A stretch of 64,000 bases of DNA from Cymbomonas tetramitiformis (lineage: Eukaryota; Chlorophyta; Pyramimonadophyceae; Pyramimonadales; Pyramimonadaceae): contig LGRX02012613.1 of assembly GCA_001247695.2 (NCBI GenBank), forward strand, positions 1 through 64,000, read 5' to 3'. Positions 9,821 through 18,519 of the stretch are shown piece after piece (the first letter of the stretch is position 1; each line of letters opens with the position of its first letter). Position numbers and translations under genes: made by a program. The notes beneath the pieces are model-generated. The model was not told the DNA's origin. It ran no database searches and worked only from the letters and a program-made list of their open reading frames with translations.

Positions 9821-10065
9821 TAATATATTCCTTAAGTATGGAATTTTTTTTCTTAAGTATGGGGAAACGCAGGCGTCGACGCGGGCCGACGCGTTACACG
9901 CCTTAAGTATGGGCTTAAGTATGGTAGCCCTAATTTGCGAAATGTTAGAATGTTAAGAATGTTTTGGCCCCCGGCCGTCCACAATTTGGGCCGTCCACAT
10001 GTGGACGGCCCAAATCGTGGACGGCCGCCCGCCGGGGCCCAAACAGTGGCCCAATACCTACACTC
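9821..10065 (-). repeat. Right terminal inverted repeat of the 7-kb element
   Basis: The inverted partner of 2988-3232, with a few substitutions and a short CCGCCCG insertion. It carries the same CTTAAGTATG motifs and the nested CCGTCCACATGTGGACGG palindrome. Confidence 0.9.
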
Positions 10066-10350
10066 CCCCCCTTACCTCTGCCACCACGTGGGAGCATCAA
10101 GCATCGTGAAAGACAGATTGTGCTAGGTAAAGATTCCCCAGTGTCTTCCCCAAGGCGAGGCCAAAAGAAAAAGTTGCAGAAGACGATGCCGACAAAGATC
10201 CCCAGCAATGCAGTTCGCGAGAGTACAAAGCGCATCTACTAGAAGTATCGATTGATCAGAATTGTTTGCCCACGCATCTGAATTAACACCAACAGCATAA
10301 TAAAGTTTCAGTACCGTAAACACAACATATTTGTGATATGATATTGTATA

Positions 10351-10393
10351 CCCTACAGATCTGCAACCCTTGGGAAAGCTTTCCATAGGCATG
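10351..10393 (+). repeat. Left CACTA TIR
   Basis: 43 bp, identical to the reverse complement of 17293-17335. It ends in CTTTCCATAGGCATG, so the subterminal motif is already part of the TIR. Confidence 0.95.
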
Positions 10394-11470
10394 TCATCCC
10401 TGTGCCCTCCCTATGCCCGCCCTTGGGAACGCTCGGGAAAATCCGGAAATATTTTCCAAAGGCTTGGAAAGTTTTCCATAGGGTATTTCCATAGGGATAC
10501 CCCCTTTTGGAGTTTCCATAGGGTTTCTATAGGGCTGTATGCCTATGGAAAAGGACGTTCCATAGGCATGGAAGGCCGTATAATCACCCTATGGAAAAGT
10601 AAACATTTCCATAGGACGACTATAGGCATAACCAGGACTATGGAAAACCCTATGGAAAATGTAAAGCCTTCCATAGGGCGGCTATAGGCATAGGGGGCCG
10701 ATGGAAAGCCCTATGGAAAATATAACTTTCCCATACGCTTTCCATAGGCATGTCCAAGGGCGGGCGTAGGGCGGGCGTACGGATAGCGCACCTATGGAAA
10801 CTTAGCGTATACTATGAGTTTTCCACAAGGTTTTCCATAGGGCGGGCATAGCGATAGTACACCTATGGAAATGTACAATTCGCCCTGCGTATTCTCGGGA
10901 ATAAAGTCGTAATTCCATAGGGCCTTCCATAGGGATGCCATAGGTATGGTAGGCCTATGGAAACGTATAATTCACTCTGCGTATTCTCGGGAATATCAAC
11001 GTAATTCCATAGGGCTTTCCATAGGGCCCCCATAGGGATAGTATACCTATGGAAATATACAATTCATTCTGCGTATTCTCGGTCAATAAAGACGTAATTC
11101 CATAGGGGTTTCCATAGGGTTAGCTATAGGGATAACACAGGGTGAGCATGCCGTAGGTATACTCCTGATACAGGTGGCAAAGTCGATACCTATAGTATCC
11201 ATATGGAATACGTTTCCACACGTATACCGTACGTATGGAACCGAGTTCCATAGGTATAGCCAGCCTATGGAATGAGCTTTCCCAGGGGTGAGCCACCCAG
11301 TGGAAAGGTCTTCCGTAGGTATATCATCCGTATGGAAACATGTTTCCCAAGGGATACCGTACCTGTGAAAGGGTTTCCATAGGTATAACCATTCAGGTTT
11401 CATAGGGTGAGCATAGGGTGATGATTCATGATATATCCAGGCTTTCCATAGGGCTTTTACTACATATATA
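10394..11470. repeat. Left subterminal array of CCATAGG motifs
   Basis: Dozens of copies of TTCCATAGG and its reverse complement CCTATGGAA occur at irregular spacing in both orientations. Longer diverged units also recur: GTATTCTCGGGAATA-type blocks at about 10890, 10980 and 11070. Such arrays are transposase-binding regions in CACTA elements. No coding region here. Confidence 0.85.
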
Positions 11471-11866
11471 CATATTAATATACAGAATAATTCCATCTAT
11501 GAAATGAACAAGTTATTCGTCATGTAAGTCGCCCACAAAATCTACATGCCTATCTAGTATGAGCATCATCTTGTCTTTATCATATCTCCATGGTGGATCA
11601 CTGAAACCGAGTTTGTGCTCGCCGAGATAATAATTATACCAACCTATTTGCATCGGGTCGTCCAGCTGGAATTCTCTTGGTCGTGATGAACCGGTCAAAG
11701 TTCCATGGAATGGGTACAATGCACACCAAGCACTCAATCTCAAATGCTTGGATGAAAACCTCGGAAAGGTCCCATGGCAAGTCCGACCTCAACATCATAT
11801 TGTTCGCCACGGTATCTTGAAATGCTGCCTTCAATGGAAACCATCTTACTTTGAGGAAAACAAATT

Positions 11867-12131
11867 CAAGGTAAGGTTTGCGCGGAGTCCAAAAATGCAA
11901 AAACTTTTCAAAATCTAGATTTCGAGATACGAGCGATTTAAGTTTGCGCTTAAGTATGGTTAAGTATGGGGGGGTGACCGAGTGGTATCGACCATAACTT
12001 TTCATTAACGTGATCAATTTGATACCTGAAGTGCGCAATATGTACAGGGCGCTCTGGGCAACCTATTTATCAAATAAAAGATTTTTGAAAAGTTTTTGCA
12101 TTATTTTGGACTCCGCGCAAACCTTACCTTG
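11867..12131. mobile_element. MITE 1 (265 bp), inserted in the CACTA transposase exon
   Basis: The inverted repeats of about 50 bp start CAAGGTAAGGTTTGCGCGGA. The target duplication is AATT (11863-11866, 12132-12135). Removing the MITE and one AATT restores the host exon frame (IGRKQ/FVFLKVRW). The centre contains CTTAAGTATGGTTAAGTATG. MITE 2 at 55542 shares the centre and the terminal CAAGGTA. Confidence 0.9.
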
Positions 12132-12182
12132 AATTGTTTCCTGCCAATCGGGATGCTATAAATTTTCAGAAGCTCGCCGTAC

Positions 12183-12415
12183 CTGCAACACATACTTTCC
12201 AAAGGGTGAGCATAGGGTGGGCACAGGGTGGACATAGGGCGGCTATAGGGTGGGCATAGGGTCAACATAGGATGCAAGGCAATTGTGAATTGGGCATAGG
12301 GTGAGCATAGGGTGGACATAGGGTGATCATAGGGATGTTATAGCGTGGACATAGGGTGATCATAGGGATGTTATAGGGTGGGCATAGGGTGAGCATGTGG
12401 GAGGGATACACTTAC
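12183..12415. repeat. Intronic CATAGGG array
   Basis: Tandem GGGTGGGCATAGGGTGAGCA-like units fill the intron between exon 2 and the last exon. This is where the catalytic exons would be expected. Confidence 0.8.
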
Positions 12416-13009
12416 GATGAAACGTAGTCACAACCGGCAGATCGTCGTTCTCCGCGGGTGTAGTTATCTTCCATGATACCAAGAGCTCGGCCATCTCTGG
12501 TATCAAATATAGCATCGGCAGGAGTTCGTCCAAGCGCCAAAACCTAAATACCTTGTACGGCTTTCCCGGAATAAGCCGTCCGTTACGTCGAGAGCTGGGG
12601 TGACACCGAAGTTTGTGGCAATGGAGGCACTGGGTAAGGTCGTCATGCCGGCCCGGAGTGAAGATCATGCATTCATTCCTGCAAACGTCGGCGGTATGGT
12701 ACGGCAGGGCAAAATCCTTCCACATAGACAAAGCTTGTTTGAAGGAGGTCGGGAAACCATTTCGTCTCTGATTGCCGATGATGTCAACGTTGCCAATCAC
12801 CGTTTGCCGCATGAGATTGAAGATTTGATCAAACATGGATTGGGTAGCATTGTGCTCGGATTTCGTTTCCAGCAGATCAATGACAAGACGATGCATTGTT
12901 GAAACCTTCTCGGCATAGACGTGATCAACGACCTGTGAAATCACGAGAGGCATCCCCAACTTTACAGGAACTGCAAAATAAAAAAAAGGCATTTCCCTCC
13001 GCATGTCCA

Positions 13010-13340
13010 CCCTATGCCCGTCCTATGCCCACCCTATGCCGACCCTATGGAAACATCCAATGCTTTCCATAGGCATGCCTACCCAGTGAACCACCTATAC
13101 CCGCCCTTGGGAATGCTCAGGCCCACCCTATGGAAACATTCCATGTTTTCCCAACCTATGCCCGCCCAATGCTCGCCCTATGCCCACCCACTGGAAACGT
13201 CCAATGCTTTCCATAGGCATACTTACCCAGCGCCCTACCTATACCCGCCTCTGGGAATGCCTGTTCCCACCCTATGGAAACGTTCAACGATTTCCCAACC
13301 TATGCCCACCTGTTGGCATACGTACGCCCACCCTTGGGAA
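13010..13340. repeat. Subterminal-type repeats inside intron 1 of the CACTA transposase
   Basis: CCACCCTATG and CTTTCCATAGGCATG units recur, with a diverged duplicate of about 130 bp (13040-13170 and 13195-13300). Confidence 0.75.
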
Positions 13341-13779
13341 ATACAGAAAGAGGGGTACCTCTTGGTTATCCATATCCTCATCGTTGGCAGCAGGACTTAG
13401 GAGACGGGCACAATGTTCTTCCAGCTTTCTCAAATGATCCTGGAGAATTTCGTCCGCTTCTGCATTGGCATCTTCCATGTCATCATCACCTCCAAGGGAA
13501 CCACCATCACCACCATTACGGTCACCCCCGTCATCACTTGAAGTATCGTCTTCACTACTACTTTCCCCCATGTATACCGCTCCTTGCCATCTCTTGTATA
13601 GCTTCGTATGTCGTTGTATCGTTCGAAGAGGTTTTTCAACTTGTAGTCGGCACACGGTGCAAGGACATGGTGGCATGTCGACCCCGTGGTTGTTTAATAC
13701 TGGCCCACAACACACCATCCATACCAGCACGCATGACTACTTGGAACCGTTGCTTCCTTTTTAACTTTTCATTTGCTAG

Positions 13780-14660
13780 GCATAGGGTGATCATGAGGTG
13801 GTCATAGGGTGGGCGTAGGGTGGGCATAGGCATGGAAACAATACGATGTGTTCCATAGGGCGGTCCGCCCAATGACATCCCTATGGATCGAAGGTGTTCA
13901 ATACCTTCCATACCATGAACGTAGGGTGGACATAGGGTGGACATAGGGTGGACATACGTTAGGAATGCTGTATTCTGGTTCCATAGGGATGCCCACCCTA
14001 TACAACCTATGGGAAAATAACTTGAACTTTCCATAGGGATATTGGGTTGATATTCTATGAACGGTCGAGGTGTTAACCGCCTATAATAGTGGCGTCCGTA
14101 GGGCTGGAAATAATTACACAGGGATGGAAAAACCCTATGTAAAACCTATGGGAACGCATTTCCATTGGCTTTCCATAGGGCAAAAACCTTTCCATAGGGC
14201 ACTTTTAAATCCCCTATCTGAAAATCGTATGGAATGGCTCTGGAAAATTTGCCACAGGCCCCAATGGAAATCGTTTCCACCGGGTGATCATAGGTTGGCT
14301 CACCCCATTTTCGGGATTCCATAGGTTATTTATAGGGATGGAATTAAAAAAATGAAAAATAGGGCAGGATTAAAACAGGCCCTTTTTGGACCCTACAACA
14401 GCAACACGCCGCACTTGGAAAATGCCTATGGAAAATGCAGAATTACACTGTTAAGGAATGCCACAGAGATCATCCCTATGATTGTGGCGTCCATACCTGT
14501 GGAATGGCCTGGAAACAGGTTAAAAAACATCACCAATGTACCCTATGGAAAATCCGGAGCCTGTGGAAAAAGTGGTGTGCCCTATGGGAAATCCAGAGCC
14601 TATCCCTATGGAAACCCCTATGGAAGACCCCCTACCGCCGCCAAAAACCCCCCCAAATAA
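13780..14660. repeat. Internal CCATAGGG repeat tract
   Basis: Irregular CCATAGGG and CCCTATGGAA motifs continue upstream of the transposase start. No coding region is supported. Confidence 0.7.
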
Positions 14661-15245
14661 AATGAGCTTGTTCGATCACCCCCAAGAAAACAAACCATTT
14701 GTTCACTGACGAGGGGGGCAAAAAAACAAAATTGCGGCCTGTATGCGCTGTTTTGGCTAGTCGAGATTTTATTTCTGGAACTTCAAAAAAAATCGGGATC
14801 TCATAGGTTCGATTGAGACTGAGAACGACGGCCACCTCTAGACCATTACGAAGGGTTGATTACATTTAATCCCAGTTTAAATTTTATAAGTCGATTATCT
14901 CCGATGCAATGTCACTGAGAGTCTGAGACATCGCATCGTCATCATCGTCGTCATCGTCGATCGTGCTCGCATGACGAGTCGATCCGATGTGACTTCTGAA
15001 CGGCAAAGTTTTTGAGCACTTCGATTTTTCTGAACGGTCAAGTTCAAACTCACGTTATTGCACTCTTCACAGTTCGCCGTCAGCAATGTTGCAGCAGCCT
15101 CGCCAGTGAGTTGCGTGCTGTGATATTTTTAATTCTCACAGGTTGCAATATGGCACTGGTTTGCAGTGCATGTTTTGGTTATGCGTGTGTATTATTTTGT
15201 GTGTGCTTCGCGCGCTCATACTTGGCATGCGTGAAACTTTGACTA
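14661..15245. other. Unique interior of the CACTA element
   Basis: No convincing gene. A (CATCGT)-type trinucleotide-rich patch lies at 14935-14962. The CCATAGG motifs stop here. Confidence 0.4.
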
Positions 15246-15313
15246 GGAGTGAACGGGAAATTCCCGCGAGTCCTTTGCACTCGAAATAGTTGGTTCAAAT
15301 CCAACTCACTCCA
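15246..15313 (+). tRNA. tRNA-like cloverleaf, anticodon-position TTT, minimal D-arm
   Basis: The acceptor stem GGAGTGA (15246-15252) pairs perfectly with TCACTCC (15306-15312). The anticodon arm is CGAGT-CCTTTGC-ACTCG (15267-15283). The variable loop is AAATA. The T arm is GTTGG-TTCAAAT-CCAAC (15289-15305), a canonical B box. The D arm is only CGGGA-AAT-TCCCG with a 3-base loop and lacks GG, so there is no normal A box. Position 33 is C instead of T. Read literally the anticodon would be UUU (Lys). It totals 68 nt including the discriminator A. A short T run follows at 15321-15324. It may be a degenerate tRNA, a tRNA-derived sequence or chance, although three perfect stems argue against chance. 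Confidence 0.4.
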
Positions 15314-15481
15314 CATCCCCCTTTTACTTTCCTTTGCTTCTTTCGTTGACGACTGCTATTTTCTTTCTTCTTTACTAAACGTTAGTTGGTTGGTTTCGTT
15401 TTTCAGATCCGCTGAAAACGTTCGCGTGGCGAAGTCATATTAGGTTTTCATCTCGCGTTCATATTCGCATTTATTTGAGGT

Positions 15482-15815
15482 TGCTCGGTTGTTAATTATG
15501 TTTTCAATAAAGGTTTATTTTGTGCGTTTCCGCTTTTTACTAAGTGTTGGCTCTTTACTTTCCTTTTCAGATTGGCTGTTTTCGAGGAGGGCGAAATGGA
15601 GGAAATCGACCGCCTCGAGTACAACGTCAACTTCAAGCATCCCTTCAAACATTCTAGGTTGATAAGTCCTTTATGTTTTCAATAGAATATTCTTTTGTGC
15701 GTTTCCGCTTTTTTACTAAGTGTTGGCTCTTTACTTTCCATTTTAGATCGGTTGTTTTGGAGCGAAGCGAGATGGAGAAAATCGACGGCCTCGAGTACAA
15801 CGTCAACGTTTAGGT
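15482..15815 (+). repeat. Duplicated short exon with its upstream intron
   Basis: Two diverged copies of about 150 bp (15500-15650 and 15675-15815) share TGTGCGTTTCCGCTTTTTAC, a pyrimidine tract, and an acceptor-like TTTCAG or TTTTAG. Each is followed by a short open segment ending EIDRLEYNVNF or KIDGLEYNVNV. This looks like an exon duplication in a second, plus-strand gene of the CACTA element, comparable to the second gene of EnSpm elements. I could not build the rest of the gene. Confidence 0.4.
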
Positions 15816-16080
15816 TGGCATCTTGTAAATAGAAAGAGCACGAGAAGAACATTATTTTGCGTATTGTAAATAGAAAGTGCACGAGTAGAACATAATTTTG
15901 TGTATTCGTTGGTATGATAAAATTTGATAGTCCCATTCGTATTCCTTTCTGCCTAGCTAGATACATGTTAATCGTAGTAAAGATGCTCGAGTATTTTGTT
16001 TATCTCGCATAGTGGAAACATAGTGAACACACTGCATGTTGCTAATGTGCAATATGTATGCTACACAGTCAGTGCTACAC
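15816..16080. other. Non-coding interior with a short direct repeat
   Basis: A unit of about 48 bp (TTGTAAATAGAAAGWGCACG followed by ARTAGAACAT) occurs twice at 15825-15900. No gene seen. Confidence 0.5.
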
Positions 16081-17292
16081 GTACAGTATCCCTATACTTG
16101 CCCCACTATTGTGCCTATGGAAAGTAAATATTAATTAAGTTCCATACGTATAGCATCCCGATATTATCCCTATATCGTGCCTATGGAAACCATATATATC
16201 TACCGGTTCCATACCTATACTATGCCTATAGTAAATAGTTTCCATACGGATAACATACGTAGGGAAAGATGTTTTCCATACCTATAATATACGGTTTTCA
16301 TACGCATGGTATCCCTGGGGAAAAAGCTTTCCGTAGGTATAGTACACCTGTGGAAAATGCTCTCCATAAGTATAATAACCGTATGGAATTTGAATTCCAT
16401 AGGGCGGGTCACCCTACGGAAAGCGTTTCCATAGGTATACTCCTGATGCTGTTAACGGAATCATACGTATAATATCCGTATGGAATACCTTTCCATAAGT
16501 ATACAGCACGTATGGAATTGTGTTTCCATAGGTATAGCCATCCTATGGAATAATCTTTCCCAAAGGTGAGCCACCCAGTGGAAAACCTTTCCATAAGTAT
16601 GTCGGCCGTATGGAAACCTATTTCCCAAGGGACGCTAAGTGTATGGGCCCGTCTTCCGTAGGCATAATGTCCGTATGGAAAGATCTTTCCCAGGGGATAC
16701 CATACCTGTGGAAAATGTTCCATAGGTATATCGACCGTATGGAAGATTGCTTCCCAAGGGATACCATGCCTATGGAATTCGCTTCCATAGGTACACCGTC
16801 CGTATGGAAACAGGTTTCCCAAGGGGTACCATGCCTGGGGAAAAGATTTCCATAGGTATGACCTATTAGGTTCCATAGGGCCAGCATAGGGTGATCATAG
16901 GGATGGAACATATCCGTGTGTTTTTCCACAGGGTTTTCCATACGGCTTTCCATAGGAATGCTATAGGGATGACATAGGTACGGAAAACGCTTGATATTCC
17001 AGGACTTTCCATTGGGTTTCCATAGGGTTTTCCATACGATATTTTCCATACGATTCCTTCCATCCCTATGGAAAACGTTCCATAGGTATGGACGCCACAA
17101 TCATCCCTATGGAATGCCTTGGAAAACCCTATGGAAAGCACAATCACCCTATGGAATGCCCTGGAAAAAAATGAAAACCTTCCCAAGGGTGAGTATAGGG
17201 ATGGAAACTCAAAATTTTTGTTTTCGAGATAACCTCCAGTATCCATTTTCCCTTTTCCATAGGGCTTTTCCATAGGGTTTTCACCCGTTTCC
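16081..17292. repeat. Right subterminal array of CCATAGG motifs
   Basis: A mirror of the left array: TTTCCATAGGTATA, CCGTATGGAAA and CCCAAGGGATACCATGCCT units in both orientations. No coding region. Confidence 0.85.
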
Positions 17293-17335
17293 ATGCCTAT
17301 GGAAAGCTTTCCCAAGGGTTGCAGATCTGTAGGGA
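17293..17335 (-). repeat. Right CACTA TIR
   Basis: The perfect inverted copy of 10351-10393, followed by the ATA target duplication. Confidence 0.95.
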
Positions 17336-17828
17336 TACTCACTGCCCACCTCATCATATTGCGTGTTTACACCGCATGCGTCTACAACCCTGGAAACCCT
17401 AAAGGTATGAAAAACACGTCGATATACCCTTCCGGACGTCCCACCGCGTTGAGGCCTCGATTTCGGATGTCACCCGGCCTTGTGCGGTTTTCCCAACTCC
17501 AAATACATATAAAAGCGTGATTTGAATGTAGGGAACCTAGCCGAGCTCCCTTGAGAAAGATGCAGATTTTTATGTTTACGACCTGTGCGGTCACATATCA
17601 TTTTGGACATATCTCCCTTACATCACGTGCCCGATATGTGCCACCAAGGTCAATTTTATTGATATTGGAGTTAATGACCTCCTAAAGGGTTCTTCAACTT
17701 GTAAACCATGCGAAGATTGAGCCAAAATGGCCCCCGGACGGCCGGTGAATCGCAATTCCCGTGAGAGTTATATTTAGGCCATATTTGAGCAAAATCTGAA
17801 AAGTGAAATTCGAATGATTCGGAGGAAG
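17336..17828. other. Flank without genes
   Basis: I see no supported gene or repeat family here. It follows the CACTA right end and leads into the first long direct repeat. Confidence 0.4.
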
Positions 17829-18055
17829 TATATATATATATGCTTGCACTGGAAAATGATAGGCAGTGAGATAGGGTTTCGGTTCGGCTAAAGTCGGATT
17901 AAACTGTAAGATAATTGAGTTTAAGCTGGCGGACGGACCGTGACGCACGAGCGGAGCAGACAGCAGGCACTGCAAGTGACATCCGAGCAGGCGAGGGGTG
18001 ACACAGGGCACCATAGACCTCCCCCCTTATGGGGGGTGAAAGTCAGTGTTCCCAT
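17829..18055 (+). repeat. Long direct repeat, copy 1 (possible LTR)
   Basis: About 227 bp from a (TA)n start through GGCAGTGAGATAGGGTTTCG to AGTCAGTGTTCCCATGA. It is nearly identical to 22349-22575 in the same orientation. A hairpin CCTCCCCCCTTATGGGGGG lies near its 3' end. Confidence 0.85.
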
Positions 18056-18519
18056 GACACCACCTCACCCCGAAGGTGGGAGGTGCACTGCAGGACCAGC
18101 CGGTACTCCCGGGCAGGCGGCTAGGAGAAATGTAATGTTTCCTAGTTACTAGCTAACTCGTGATGTGCCAATTGAGGGTCTCAATCTAGGGTTTGGGTAG
18201 GTTCCAAGCGGTGGCGGCGTCATTCCCGATGGTGAAAGGTGTCGAGCGCCAAGTAGTCAATGTTCAACCAATGCCCGTGCGATGCCAAAGCCAAAAACGG
18301 CCGGGCACCACCAGAGCAAGTGTGCCGTTGCAAGGGGGGCGAGTGCGAAAAATGCGGCGAGACAGCGCGCAATTCTCCAACCCCAAGGCAAAACCAACGT
18401 TAGGGCAAGGTGGGGGGGGTGCGGCAGCACCACCAGCCACCACCAGATGGCAACCAGGGGGCGCACAAGATGTAGGTGTAAACGGTGAAAAACGCGGAGA
18501 GTCGGTGGCTACTATCCCA

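Larger units (their letters stand above)
2988..10065. mobile_element. 7,078-bp Mutator-like TIR element carrying an H3-tail protein gene and a SWIM gene
   Basis: Two 245-bp inverted repeats (2988-3232 and 9821-10065) bound the element. It is flanked by a perfect 9-bp duplication CCCCCCTTA (2979-2987 and 10066-10074). The duplication length and the long TIRs fit the Mutator-like superfamily, and a SWIM zinc finger is a usual partner of Mutator transposases. No Mutator DDE catalytic domain is visible in either gene, so it may be non-autonomous, a gene-carrying derivative, or a distinct lineage. The two genes lie head to tail on the minus strand. Twenty full copies of a 22-bp palindrome occur in introns and gene-flanking DNA of this element; I saw none elsewhere in the window. 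Confidence 0.85.
1992..10242 (+). pseudogene. Plant-type mariner transposase split by a 7-kb insertion
   Basis: The frame is open from 1992 and carries the DDE catalytic core of plant-type mariner-like transposases. HIDEKYF gives the first D (about residue 25 from 2016). KQGDNAGPH gives the second (about 140). QPPQSPDFNYLDLSIFASMQ contains the third (about 179), with 38 residues between the last two, near the DD39D spacing of plant elements. The acidic C-terminal part runs to 2987, where a large element is inserted. After the 9-bp duplication the same frame resumes at 10075 (PLPPRGSIKHRERQ...) and ends at the tag of 10240-10242. Removing the insert and one duplication copy leaves the frame continuous. 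The track-like stop at 2994 belongs to the insert. The N-terminal DNA-binding part is not attached. AATAAAG near 10300 could be its polyadenylation signal. Confidence 0.8.
11520..13676 (-). pseudogene. CACTA transposase remnant, catalytic core missing, MITE inserted
   Basis: Exon 1 starts at ATG 13676 (MPPCPCTVCRLQVEKPLR..., Cys-rich) and continues through an acidic Ser/Asp/Gly stretch to about 13359. Exon 2 (12970-12416; acceptor TTTATTTTGCAG, donor CATC/GTAAGTG) has CRNECMIF...QCLHCHKLRCHP followed by a VFRFW-LDELLPMLY segment. This matches the zinc-binding region and start of the TNP2/Transposase_21 domain. The next exon (from 12182) already encodes the C-terminal DUF4216-like region (YGELLKIYSI...). 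The DDE core and DUF4218 are absent, and exon phases do not match, which indicates an internal deletion. The last exon is split by a MITE and shows a one-base frame change near 11690. The element could not encode an active transposase. Confidence 0.75.
10351..17335. mobile_element. CACTA (EnSpm-type) transposon, 6,985 bp, internally deleted
   Basis: Perfect 43-bp inverted repeats starting CCCTACAGATCTGCAACCC lie at 10351-10393 and 17293-17335. They are flanked by a 3-bp duplication ATA (10348-10350, 17336-17338), the hallmark of CACTA elements. Long subterminal arrays of CCATAGG-type motifs follow both ends, and similar motifs extend into introns. The minus-strand transposase lacks its catalytic centre, so the copy needs a helper. 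A MITE has jumped into the transposase. The element begins 108 bp after the mariner stop codon. Confidence 0.9.
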
